From positions 1,550,001 through 1,614,000 of the forward strand of contig CAWIUG010000005.1 in assembly GCA_963839165.1 (NCBI GenBank): 64,000 nucleotides of DNA. The letters are read 5' to 3'. Below, in pieces: positions 33,938 to 42,948 of this stretch. The stretch's first letter is position 1. Each line of letters opens with the position of its first letter. This DNA comes from DATFVA01 sp963839165. Its GTDB lineage: Bacteria; Bacteroidota; Ignavibacteria; Ignavibacteriales; Ignavibacteriaceae. A program made the translations under genes and the position numbers. Below the pieces are notes generated by a model. The model worked only from the letters and a program-made list of their open reading frames with translations, was not told where the DNA came from and searched no databases.

Positions 33938-36487
33938 TTAACCATTCGTTTCAGGAGATCTTTTCCTGCGGGTTACAAGGACTACGATTAATCCTAGTAC
34001 TACTAGCGAACTGAGGATTAGAGCCAGATATTTCGATATATAAAAACTTTCAGGAGCATAATGGAATTCAACTTTGTGCTGACCTGCGGGAACAATTATC
34101 CCGATATACCCATGATTAGTTCTGTAGATATTCGTTTCTTTATTATCAATATATGCTTTCCACCCTGTGGGCACATAACTGTCACCGAAGAAAAGAAAGT
34201 TATTACCTGAAGCCTTAACATCAGCGGCAACAACTTCATCTTTGTATTCTGTTATCTTAACGCTCGTCGATGAGTCGGCAGGTGCTGCTTTTAACCCCTG
34301 CTCAGAGACAAAAGCCTTATGCCTTGGATCGAATGATGAGGCTTTTATCTGCTGAAGTATTTCCATTTCCGGTTTGTATTCCACTGAGTCAACGAAGTAT
34401 AATCTTGGCAGTGCGTACTGGTTAATGTAAACTACGCTTTTATCCCCTGTATAAATAGGTGCAAGACCGGGAAACTGAACCTGCTTTTCGGTAATAATGT
34501 ATTTGACGTTAAGCATTCTCCAGAGTGTGGCATTAACAGGACCAACTACATCAATGATATCCTGGTATGCGCGGGGTTTGATGCCCGAATAACCATAAAA
34601 GTCTTCCAGCAGAAAGTAGGCATTGAAATTGGAATTATTATTAAAAGATCCCAGCGAACCATCCTGTTTCAGGTTTAATATTCTGAAGGGTTCCTTATCA
34701 TTCTGTTCTTCTATTACCTTTACGTAGTCAGGTTTCTTGAAATCATTTTCTAAATTAGGGGTAGGGATATATTTTGCACCCCGTGCATCAATTCTCCACA
34801 AATCGATAAGCGAGAAGATTATTATTATAAGAACCAGTGAGTCCCTGCTTAATTTTTCCTTAACGTAAAAGTTTGCTGCCCAGAATGTCAGCGCAAGGAA
34901 TGCAAATGCAAAAAGAAAATCGCTAAGGAACATCTGCGATGTATAGTCTGCAAGCGCCTGAAACTGTTTGGCCATCTGGGGACGTGAAGCAGATAAAGTT
35001 GCAGCATACTCGTTTACTCTTGAAACGAACCACTGGGTAATAGGACTATTAAGCAGAACACCAAGAATAAAGATTCCCGTAAATACATAGGCGGCATTTC
35101 TTATAAGCTTTTCCAGCTTAATATTTTTCTCAGTCCTTAGGGAAATTATCTTCATTATTCCGAGACCTGCCAGTACGGGAAAGCTCATTTGTATGAGAAC
35201 AAGGATCATCGAAGGCACGCGGAACTTATTAAAGAATGGCAGATATTTAAATAGAAGATCGAATACTACCGGAAAGGTCCCTCCAAAAGAAACAAGCAGA
35301 GCAAAAACGGATAGTATGGTAAGGAACTGTACGAACGGCTCCTTCCATCGGCTGAAGATCGCAAATAGTGCCAGGAAGAAAACAAGCACACCCATATACA
35401 TTGCGACATCTACAAAAGGCATCTGGCCGAAATAAGTATTCACTTCCACCGGCTGATTATTTGTCAGCGGTCCATTGTAAGTCGAGTTTCCAAACCCGAA
35501 GTATGAAGGAACAATAAAAGTTAATACTTCACCCGGTGAGAAAGACCAGTTTGTATGGTAGGTATAATACTCCGAGGTATTCTCCTGCTGCTTCCCGCTT
35601 GTCTTATCAATAATGCTCTCAGTCCCGCGGGTAGAGTATTGCGAATATTCGTAAACCTGGGTGAAGCTGTCAGATTGTATAAGCAGTGCGATTATCAGTG
35701 CGGCCGCAAATACTCCCGCAGATTTTAATACACTATTTCTTAAAGGATTATCTTTCTTAGCCAGCGCCCGGATGAAATAATAGAGAAAATATATACCAAC
35801 AGAAAGAACGGTATAGTAGATGATCTGTACGTGGAAGCCCTGAATGAATAGCTGCAGTGTAATTATAAGCAGCAGAAAATCTATAAGGCGTATCTTATCC
35901 TTCAATCGTAATAACATCAGAAACAGCAAGGGGTAGAATGCCAGCGAAGTAAGCTTTGTAACATGACCAATAAATAAGAATACTATCAATCCGGTACTGA
36001 AGGAATTGGTGACCGCCGTAAACAGGCTCACCATAAAATTCCTTGTCAGGTATTTCATCAGCAGGAAGGAGGTAATACTCATAATGATCAGGTAGAATAC
36101 CCACTTTACGTAATCATTCGAAAAAGGAGCCGTGAATACATCCCTCACAGCGGTTATACCTACATACATCAGGTTGAACCATTTTGCGGAAGTGCCTATT
36201 GCATAGGCCGGCATTCCACAGAAAATGTATGGATTCCAAAGCGTAAAGCCATCACCATGGTTCTCTACATACGGCCGCATACTCTGGCTAGAAATTATGT
36301 CACCCGACTGAAATGTCTTATCCCCGAAGAACAGCGGATTCAGGAACCCAAGGAACAATATGATTATTACCAGAATAGCCGCCAAAGCATGAAACTTTGA
36401 AGGAAGTATCTCTTCTATGTTGAACTTTGCAAAGAATCCTTCGGGTTTGCTCTTCTTCGACTGAATGGTCTTTTTGGTTTTAGTCAT
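33938..36487 (-). CDS. YfhO family membrane protein
   Basis: An 849-residue protein with a dozen or more membrane helices, then a C-terminal extracytoplasmic domain and a last helix (LALILSSLVVLGLIVVLVTR). It has the YfhO traits: GDIISSQSMRPYV, NPYIFCGMPAYAIG, and near the end NNFLFFGDSYVPTGWKAYID. YfhO proteins are GT-C-like and in Gram-positive bacteria help to add sugars to teichoic acids; here a glycan-modifying role is inferred. It is followed 11 bases later by the flippase. Confidence 0.88.
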   Translation of the reverse strand: MTKTKKTIQSKKSKPEGFFAKFNIEEILPSKFHALAAILVIIILFLGFLNPLFFGDKTFQSGDIISSQSMRPYVENHGDGFTLWNPYIFCGMPAYAIGTSAKWFNLMYVGITAVRDVFTAPFSNDYVKWVFYLIIMSITSFLLMKYLTRNFMVSLFTAVTNSFSTGLIVFLFIGHVTKLTSLAFYPLLFLMLLRLKDKIRLIDFLLLIITLQLFIQGFHVQIIYYTVLSVGIYFLYYFIRALAKKDNPLRNSVLKSAGVFAAALIIALLIQSDSFTQVYEYSQYSTRGTESIIDKTSGKQQENTSEYYTYHTNWSFSPGEVLTFIVPSYFGFGNSTYNGPLTNNQPVEVNTYFGQMPFVDVAMYMGVLVFFLALFAIFSRWKEPFVQFLTILSVFALLVSFGGTFPVVFDLLFKYLPFFNKFRVPSMILVLIQMSFPVLAGLGIMKIISLRTEKNIKLEKLIRNAAYVFTGIFILGVLLNSPITQWFVSRVNEYAATLSASRPQMAKQFQALADYTSQMFLSDFLFAFAFLALTFWAANFYVKEKLSRDSLVLIIIIFSLIDLWRIDARGAKYIPTPNLENDFKKPDYVKVIEEQNDKEPFRILNLKQDGSLGSFNNNSNFNAYFLLEDFYGYSGIKPRAYQDIIDVVGPVNATLWRMLNVKYIITEKQVQFPGLAPIYTGDKSVVYINQYALPRLYFVDSVEYKPEMEILQQIKASSFDPRHKAFVSEQGLKAAPADSSTSVKITEYKDEVVAADVKASGNNFLFFGDSYVPTGWKAYIDNKETNIYRTNHGYIGIIVPAGQHKVEFHYAPESFYISKYLALILSSLVVLGLIVVLVTRRKRSPETNG

Positions 36488-36518
36488 TTGAATTCCGGCT
36501 GAATTAAAATTTTCCTTG

Positions 36519-37328
36519 TCATTTTTTTGCTATAAATGTTATCCCTGAACCAACTTTATTCTTAAGTGAATAATCTGCATACATCATTATGATTGTAAAT
36601 GGTAAAGTTATAAGGAAATAAAACGGGAGTAAAATCAGAAAGAATTTCGAAATATTCACCAGCATAATGGGATATTTAATTCCCAGACGCCAGGCTTTAT
36701 CACCCCAGAATCCGTATGTGTAGCGTGACCGGTAAACAGAAAATCCGATAGGGGTTAGTTTTCCTTCAAGGTCTTCATGCGAGTATCCGTCACGGGCATG
36801 CTCACTTACAAAGCTTTCATCTGATTCACCATGAACATCGCTGCCGCCGTAAATTGACGGTGTATTTATAAGCAGGTACCCGCCGCGTTTCAGAGCTCTA
36901 TAGAAGTTTTCAAATACCTTAACATCTTCCTCTATATGCTCCATAACATCAACACATACTATTATATCGAACCTTTCCTGGTGCTTTACGGCTGTCAGAT
37001 CTTCAATTCCAAAGGTGACATTGTTAATCCCTTCCGATTCAAAAAACTCACGGCAGTCTTTTATCCATTCTTCCTTTACATCAACAGCATAGATCCTGGC
37101 AGGTCTCATTTGCTTCGACATAAAAAAAGAATACTGCCCGTACCCTGTTCCCGCATCGTATATTTCGATTTCCCTGCTGTTGAATATATTCCTCAGATTC
37201 CGCAGCTCCCTGCGAACGTACCAAGAACGCAGAAACATAACGTCAAGTATACTGTAAAACAGAACTCTGAGTTTCGGGTACTTCCTTATCACGGAAGCGA
37301 AAATATCTTTTACAGGATCGTAAAACAT
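36519..37328 (-). CDS. Class I SAM methyltransferase with C-terminal membrane segments
   Basis: A 269-residue protein. IEIYDAGTGYGQYSFFMSK is motif I, IYAVDVKEEW motif II and FDIIVCVDVMEHIEED motif IV, with the UbiE/Coq5-like EHI. Residues 215-255 are strongly hydrophobic (FFLILLPFYFLITLPFTIIM), so the protein is probably membrane-bound and may act on a lipid-linked sugar. It stands just upstream of the YfhO gene in transcription order. Confidence 0.85.
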   Translation of the reverse strand: MFYDPVKDIFASVIRKYPKLRVLFYSILDVMFLRSWYVRRELRNLRNIFNSREIEIYDAGTGYGQYSFFMSKQMRPARIYAVDVKEEWIKDCREFFESEGINNVTFGIEDLTAVKHQERFDIIVCVDVMEHIEEDVKVFENFYRALKRGGYLLINTPSIYGGSDVHGESDESFVSEHARDGYSHEDLEGKLTPIGFSVYRSRYTYGFWGDKAWRLGIKYPIMLVNISKFFLILLPFYFLITLPFTIIMMYADYSLKNKVGSGITFIAKK

Positions 37329-37391
37329 GAGGCTAACTTATTTGGGGAGAAAAATCAGAATGAGCCGGATAAACGATAAATAATTTCACAC

Positions 37392-38495
37392 CTAAAGCTC
37401 TTTATCCTTTATTATGTATTCTCTTTCGCTCATAAAATTGTTTACTAACATCTCACCTAAGAGTCCTACCGAGAAAAATTGAACTCCCACGATAATCAGC
37501 AGCATACCGAGAAAAAGCATAGGCCGGTTGCTCAGTGGTTCACCGATTATCCATAATACCGTGAGATAACCATTTACAACAAGACCTATTAAGAAAGAGA
37601 GAGCACCAAGAAACCCGAAGAAATGCATCGGCCGTTTTATATAGCGCGTTGCAAATATTACAGTAATGAGATCTATAAAGCCCTTAAAGAAACGGGAGAT
37701 ACCGAATTTTGTTTTGCCGTACCTGCGCGGATGATGCTTTACCGGGATTTCCGTTATCTTAAATCCCTGCCAGTCGGCTAACACCGGTACATAACGATGC
37801 AGTTCACCGTAAACTTTTATATTGTCGGTTACTTCTTTTCTGTAAGCTTTAAGCCCGCAGTTGAAATCATGAATTTTGATGCCGCTTATTATACGGGTAA
37901 CAAAATTAAAGAACCGTGAAGAGGTCTTTTTAATAAATGGATCATGCCTTATCTTTTTCCATCCGGAGACAAGATCATATCCGTCTTCAAGTTTTTTTAT
38001 CAGGTTGGGAATTTCGTTGGGATCATCCTGAAGGTCTGCGTCCATCGTAATAACAACATCCCCTGTGGCATTATTGAAGCCGACCTGGAGAGCTGCTGAT
38101 TTTCCGTAATTCTTCCGGAAGCTTAAAAATTTAAATCTTTTGTCGGTTCTGCAGATATCCTTAATGAGCTTCAGCGACTTATCATCGCTTCCGTCATCAA
38201 CAAAAATAACTTCGTAGCTTATATTAATGTTCTTTAATACTTTTCTGATCTCATTCGTCAAAGGATTTAGCGATTCCTCTTCGTTGTAGAGAGGGACAAT
38301 AATAGTCAGCTTCTTGAATTCGCTCCGGGGAGACTCCCCTTTCTGCTGATTATATCTATTGTAACTTTTCCGCCTTCCGCGGTAATACCTGTTGTACCGG
38401 GGATTTTTCTTACCGCCTGAATCGTCGCTTCCCCCTGGTTTATTAGAATTCTGCCCGTCGCCGGTGGTATTCTGATTTGTTTTCTGTTCGTCCAA
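37392..38495 (-). CDS. Polyprenyl-phosphate glycosyltransferase family 2 with basic N-terminal extension
   Basis: A 367-residue GT2 of the DPM1/ArnC type, which loads a sugar onto polyprenyl phosphate. The catalytic domain starts at about residue 62 (LTIIVPLYNEEESLNPL) and has the acidic motif TMDADLQDDP. Two C-terminal helices follow (about 280-305 and 322-345). The first 58 residues are unusual: a low-complexity tract of Asn, Gln and Gly, then RYNRYYRGRRKSYNRYN, absent from ordinary family members. It is the first gene of the minus-strand glycan run. Confidence 0.9.
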   Translation of the reverse strand: MDEQKTNQNTTGDGQNSNKPGGSDDSGGKKNPRYNRYYRGRRKSYNRYNQQKGESPRSEFKKLTIIVPLYNEEESLNPLTNEIRKVLKNINISYEVIFVDDGSDDKSLKLIKDICRTDKRFKFLSFRKNYGKSAALQVGFNNATGDVVITMDADLQDDPNEIPNLIKKLEDGYDLVSGWKKIRHDPFIKKTSSRFFNFVTRIISGIKIHDFNCGLKAYRKEVTDNIKVYGELHRYVPVLADWQGFKITEIPVKHHPRRYGKTKFGISRFFKGFIDLITVIFATRYIKRPMHFFGFLGALSFLIGLVVNGYLTVLWIIGEPLSNRPMLFLGMLLIIVGVQFFSVGLLGEMLVNNFMSEREYIIKDKEL

Positions 38496-38685
38496 ATTTG
38501 TCAGTTTATTGTAAAAATTAAGCCAAAGTTAATTGAATAATTGCATAAAAACAATTTAGGAAGATGTGTATTGAAATGATTCTGCACCAAAAGAAGGCAC
38601 GGCAGCTGAACTCCTCCGGGATCTGCTCATCTGATATCTATGTTCCCCCACGCTTGCATTATCTCGTTTTGCTGTCTCAAACAAA

Positions 38686-38900
38686 CAACCTCGGAGAGGT
38701 TGAACATTTGTAGAACTTGATCATCGGTTATACCCCCAACAACCTTGTGGTTTTCCTTATCCCATATCCCGCGTAAACAACCTCGGAGAGGTTGAACCTT
38801 TGTAATCAGGCATACACAAAACTCACCCCCAACCCCAGCGGGGTTGAACATTTGTAGAACTTGATCATTGGTTATCTCCCTACAACCCTCAGCGGGGTTG
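38686..38900. repeat. REP-like palindrome cluster
   Basis: Four palindromes with the plan caac-c/t-c, three-base loop, g-a/g-ggttg: 38686-38702 (caacctc gga gaggttg), 38778-38794 (identical), 38830-38846 (caacccc agc ggggttg) and 38883-38900 (one extra base). Stem changes are compensated on the other arm. Three copies are followed by tgaac(a/c)tttgta, and copies 1 and 3 share about 30 further bases (agaacttgatcat). A fifth, decayed copy may lie near 38738. Confidence 0.8.
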
Positions 38901-38990
38901 AACCTTCTCTCGATTTGTCAGAGAAATTGGTGGGCCGGAAGGCAGATGGTTACGGGTACTTGGTTAGCTGGTTGTTATGACGGAGTTTGA

Positions 38991-39045
38991 GGCCGACAGA
39001 TGGCCGACAGATGGCCGACAGATGGCCGACAGATGGCCGACAGAT
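38991..39045. repeat. 11-bp tandem repeat, five copies
   Basis: The unit ggccgacagat is repeated five times without a mismatch (38991-39045). The unit length is not a multiple of three and no real gene covers it. Perfect identity suggests recent expansion by slippage, so copy number probably varies between strains. Confidence 0.9.
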
Positions 39046-39213
39046 CGATAATACTTGTTCTTTGATGCTCTTCCCGGTCGGTCTCGCCTCACCCCCAATA
39101 TAATCAAAGAGATAAAATATAGCCCAAATATAAGGATTTTCGGTAAGTGTGACAAGGAATAGCGCCTGAGGCTAACTAATGAAATAATATGGGCTTGTAC
39201 GGGAACTTAAATC

Positions 39214-39244
39214 TTGACAAAAGTGTATAGATTGTGTAGTTTTG
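39214..39244 (+). promoter_or_regulatory. Housekeeping promoter of the suf operon
   Basis: TTG (39214-39216) and TAGTTTTG (39237-39244) are 20 bases apart, matching the Bacteroidota -33/-7 form (TTG, TAnnTTTG). The upstream element also reads TTGACA. It ends 61 bases before the sufB ATG. Confidence 0.55.
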
Positions 39245-39305
39245 AGTTAATAAAAATTAGAATTCTGAATAGTAATATCCAGGATTATCAAATTCAGGAG
39301 TATAA

Positions 39306-40754
39306 ATGAGCAATACCGAAGTTGGAACGATAGAAGAATTAGCGAATAAGGAATATAAGTACGGTTTTGTGTCGGATATCGAAGCTGAAAGTCTTCCACC
39401 CGGATTAAATGAAGAAACCATCAAAAAGCTCTCTGCAATTAAGAATGAACCAGAATGGATGCTTGAGTGGAGACTGAAATCCTACAGGCAATGGCTTACG
39501 ATGAAAGAGCCCCATTGGGCAAATGTTAAATATAAGCCGGTCGATTACCAGGATATAACGTATTATTCCGCACCTAAAAAGAAACCAGATTTGAAGAGTC
39601 TTAATGAGGTGGATCCCGACCTGCTTAAAACGTTTGAAAAGCTCGGTATCTCACTTGAAGAACAGAAAAGATTAAGCGGCGTTGCTGTTGATGCTGTCTT
39701 TGATAGTGTTTCTGTAGCAACAACATTTAAGGAAACCCTTGCGGAGCTCGGTATTATATTTTGTTCAATTTCTGAGGCAATCCAGAATCACCCCGACCTG
39801 GTAAGGAAATATATGGGAAGTGTGGTTCCGTATACTGATAACTTTTATGCTACCCTTAATTCGGCGGTTTTCAGCGACGGAACTTTTGTCTATGTTCCAA
39901 AAGGCGTTCGCTGCCCGATGGAGCTTTCTACCTACTTCAGAATTAACGCGGCTAAAACAGGACAGTTTGAAAGGACTCTCATCATCGCTGATGAAGGTTC
40001 TTATGTCAGCTACCTTGAGGGATGCACAGCTCCTATGCGGGATGAAAACCAGCTTCACGCTGCAATAGTTGAACTTGTTGCGCTCGATAATGCGCAGATC
40101 AAATATTCAACTGTTCAGAACTGGTATGCCGGTGATAAAAACGGTAAGGGCGGTATTTTTAATTTTGTTACCAAGAGAGGTGCCTGCCGCGGTGTTAATT
40201 CAAAGATATCATGGACGCAGGTGGAAACAGGTTCGGCTATTACCTGGAAATATCCGGGATGTATCCTGCAGGGAGATAATTCTGTCGGCGAATTTTATTC
40301 GGTTGCAGTTACAAATAATTTTCAGCAGGCTGATACCGGAACTAAAATGATCCACCTTGGAAAGAATACAAAGAGTACGATCATCTCTAAGGGTATCTCG
40401 GCCGGAAAGAGTAATAACAGCTACAGGGGACTAGTAAAAATAACCCGTAAAGCAAGTAATGCTCGTAATTTCTCTCAGTGCGATTCGCTGCTGATAGGTG
40501 ATAAATGCGGAGCTCATACTTTTCCTTACCTTGAGATAAATAATCCCTCAGCCCAGATAGAACACGAGGCAACTACCTCAAAAATAGGTGAAGACCAGAT
40601 ATTCTACCTGAACCAGAGAGGAATCTCTACCGAGGATGCTATCGGGTTGATAGTAAACGGATATTGTAAGGAAGTCTTTAAAGAACTCCCCATGGAGTTC
40701 GCTGTGGAAGCAACGAAACTTCTTAGCATTAGTCTTGAAGGCAGTGTCGGATAA
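39306..40754 (+). CDS. sufB: Fe-S cluster scaffold subunit SufB
   Basis: A 482-residue SufB, the core of the SufBCD complex on which iron-sulfur clusters are built. It has the long N-terminal helical domain with WMLEWRLKSYRQWL and the right-handed beta-helix core, including VPKGVRCPMELSTYFRIN and the C-terminal segment KCGAHTFPYLEI with the conserved Cys and His. Length is normal. It is the first gene of a sufBCDSU-sufT cluster, behind the promoter at 39214; an AGGAG ribosome site lies just before the ATG. Confidence 0.97.
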   Translation: MSNTEVGTIEELANKEYKYGFVSDIEAESLPPGLNEETIKKLSAIKNEPEWMLEWRLKSYRQWLTMKEPHWANVKYKPVDYQDITYYSAPKKKPDLKSLNEVDPDLLKTFEKLGISLEEQKRLSGVAVDAVFDSVSVATTFKETLAELGIIFCSISEAIQNHPDLVRKYMGSVVPYTDNFYATLNSAVFSDGTFVYVPKGVRCPMELSTYFRINAAKTGQFERTLIIADEGSYVSYLEGCTAPMRDENQLHAAIVELVALDNAQIKYSTVQNWYAGDKNGKGGIFNFVTKRGACRGVNSKISWTQVETGSAITWKYPGCILQGDNSVGEFYSVAVTNNFQQADTGTKMIHLGKNTKSTIISKGISAGKSNNSYRGLVKITRKASNARNFSQCDSLLIGDKCGAHTFPYLEINNPSAQIEHEATTSKIGEDQIFYLNQRGISTEDAIGLIVNGYCKEVFKELPMEFAVEATKLLSISLEGSVG

Positions 40755-40821
40755 AGTAATTAACAATGAACAATTATTAATCTATAAGTTATAATTTTTA
40801 AGAAGATCAGGGAAAAAAATA

Positions 40822-41586
40822 ATGTTGGAAATTAAAAATCTTCACGTGAATATCGGAACTAAAGAAATTCTGAAAGGAATTGATCTGAGTGTTAAAGCGG
40901 GTGAAATTCACGCTATAATGGGACCAAATGGTTCTGGCAAAAGCACCCTTGCTCAGGTCCTTGCGGGTAAGGAGGAATACGATATCACCAAAGGTGAAGT
41001 AATCTATAATGGTAAGAACCTGCTTGAGCTTTCTCCTGAGGATCGTGCCCGCGAGGGTTTGTTCCTTGCCTTTCAGTACCCCGTTGAACTGCCCGGAGTA
41101 AGCAACACGAATATGCTTAAAACGGCTCTTAATGAAATCAGGAAATACCGCGGTGAGGAACAACTTGATGCGATGGAGTTCCTTGCTCTCATTAAAGAAA
41201 AAACAAAGCTTGTTGAACTTGATCAGAAATTATTGTCGCGGGCAGTAAATGAAGGTTTCTCCGGCGGCGAGAAGAAAAGAAATGAAGTTTTCCAGATGGC
41301 CGTGCTTGAACCGAAACTCAGTATACTCGATGAGACTGATTCAGGACTTGATATTGACGCTCTTAAAATTGTTGCAAACGGCGTCAATAAATTGAAGAAT
41401 AAGGATAACGCTACAATCGTCGTTACTCACTATCAGCGGCTGCTTAACTATATTGTCCCCGATTTCGTACACGTACTTTATAACGGTAAGATCGTTAAAT
41501 CAGGCGGTAAGGAACTCGCCTACGAGCTTGAGGAAAAAGGATACGACTGGATTAAGGATCATAAGAAACAGTTAGTTGTTGACTAA
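40822..41586 (+). CDS. sufC: Fe-S assembly ATPase SufC
   Basis: A 254-residue ABC-type ATPase that powers SufBCD. Walker A is GPNGSGKST, the signature FSGGEKKRNE is the SufC form, and Walker B with SILDETDSGLD carries the family's Asp after the catalytic Glu. It lies 67 bases after sufB and 30 before sufD. Confidence 0.97.
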   Translation: MLEIKNLHVNIGTKEILKGIDLSVKAGEIHAIMGPNGSGKSTLAQVLAGKEEYDITKGEVIYNGKNLLELSPEDRAREGLFLAFQYPVELPGVSNTNMLKTALNEIRKYRGEEQLDAMEFLALIKEKTKLVELDQKLLSRAVNEGFSGGEKKRNEVFQMAVLEPKLSILDETDSGLDIDALKIVANGVNKLKNKDNATIVVTHYQRLLNYIVPDFVHVLYNGKIVKSGGKELAYELEEKGYDWIKDHKKQLVVD

Positions 41587-41616
41587 TAAATCAGAACTTA
41601 AAAACAGAAAATTAAA

Positions 41617-42948
41617 ATGGCTGATACTTTAGAATTAAAAGATATTAAAAGCTGGTACATAGAAAATTTCGGGAAATTTGAAAATAGTCTCAACGGCGGT
41701 GCTTCAGCACCCATACATAAAATCCGGAAGGATGCGATATCAAATTTTTCGAAGCTTGAATTCCCTACTACCAGGAACGAAGAGTGGAAATACACCAGCA
41801 TCTCTCCCCTTCTTAAGCATACATTCGTTCCCGCTGAGAAAAAAGAGCACCTGGATGCTTCATGGGTTAAACAGTTTCTGTTTAATGAGCTTGAGCATTC
41901 TCTGCTTGTTTTTGTAAATGGATTCTACTCTGAGGAATTATCCGATATAAAAGAATTGCCCAAAGGTGTAATTGCCGGAAGTATAGCGGATGCTATTAAT
42001 GATCATCCTGAAATAATTCAAAAACATTTCAGCAGGTACGCTGATTACAGAGAACAGATTTTTACGGCTTTAAGTACTGCCTATACAAAGGATGGAGCGT
42101 TTGTTTATATACCTGATGGAAAGATCGTGGAAGATCCTATTCATATTTTATATCTAAGCCTTACAGGTAATGAAAAGATTTTAAGTCAGCCAAGGAACCT
42201 ATTTGTTGCCGGTAAACATTCTCAGGTGTCGATCATTGAACATTATGCTTCCCTTGATGAAGGGATCTATTTCACCAACACGGTAACCGAGGTTTTCGCG
42301 GATGAAAATGCGGTGTTGGATCATATTAAAGTGCAGAATGAGAACAAAAATGCTTTCCATATCGCCCGGATGGAAGTCGACCAGGAGCGTAATAGCAGCT
42401 TCAGCTCAAATATGATCTCATTCGGCGCGGGTCTCAGCAGAAACGATTTTAATACAAGATTTAATGACACCGGAAGTGAATGTCAGCTGAACGGACTTTT
42501 TATGATTGACGGCGAGCAGCTCTTCGATGTCCATACTATGATTGACCACGCAAAACCATACTGCAGCAGTCACGAACACTACAAAGGTATCCTCGATGGA
42601 GGCTCGAGAGGAGTCTTCAACGGTAAGGTGATGGTTCGTCCTGACGCTCAGAAAACAAACGCCTTCCAGGAGAATAATAACATTATAATCTCTGACAGGG
42701 CCCTGGTAAATACCAAACCCCAGCTTGAGATTTTTGCTGATGACGTGAAGTGTTCTCATGGCGCCACTATAGGTCAGATAGAAGATGAGGCTCTTTTCTA
42801 CCTTAAGTCAAGAGGTATCGGAGATAAAGCGGCGCGTGGTATGCTTATCCACGCCTTCGCAAGCGATGTTGTCAACTCAATTAAAGTTGAAGCGATCAGG
42901 AATTATCTCGAAGAAATTTTAACAGATAAATTTAAACCGGAACAATAA
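41617..42948 (+). CDS. sufD: Fe-S assembly protein SufD
   Basis: A 443-residue paralogue of SufB that forms the heterodimer with it. TRNEEWKYTSISPLLKHTF is the conserved N-terminal segment; DVHTMIDHAKPYCSSHEHYK and CSHGATIGQIEDEALFYLKS are the beta-helix hallmarks, with the conserved His. The stop is followed directly by the GTG start of sufS. Confidence 0.96.
   Translation: MADTLELKDIKSWYIENFGKFENSLNGGASAPIHKIRKDAISNFSKLEFPTTRNEEWKYTSISPLLKHTFVPAEKKEHLDASWVKQFLFNELEHSLLVFVNGFYSEELSDIKELPKGVIAGSIADAINDHPEIIQKHFSRYADYREQIFTALSTAYTKDGAFVYIPDGKIVEDPIHILYLSLTGNEKILSQPRNLFVAGKHSQVSIIEHYASLDEGIYFTNTVTEVFADENAVLDHIKVQNENKNAFHIARMEVDQERNSSFSSNMISFGAGLSRNDFNTRFNDTGSECQLNGLFMIDGEQLFDVHTMIDHAKPYCSSHEHYKGILDGGSRGVFNGKVMVRPDAQKTNAFQENNNIIISDRALVNTKPQLEIFADDVKCSHGATIGQIEDEALFYLKSRGIGDKAARGMLIHAFASDVVNSIKVEAIRNYLEEILTDKFKPEQ

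Larger units (their letters stand above)
38496..39305. other. Non-coding block with palindromic and tandem repeats
   Basis: About 810 bases between divergently transcribed genes (GT2 to the left, suf to the right). It holds at least four REP-like palindromes (38686-38900), a five-copy 11-bp tandem repeat (38991-39045) and, at the right end, the suf promoter. Short open frames across it (38627-38851, 38964-39155) are products of the repeats, not genes. Confidence 0.7.

Noticed and set aside
38627..39155. Possible CRISPR array or small genes in the repeat block
   Set aside because: The palindromes are 17-18 bases at uneven spacing and the 11-bp units have no spacers, so this is not CRISPR. The open frames at 38627-38851 and 38964-39155 encode only translated repeats.
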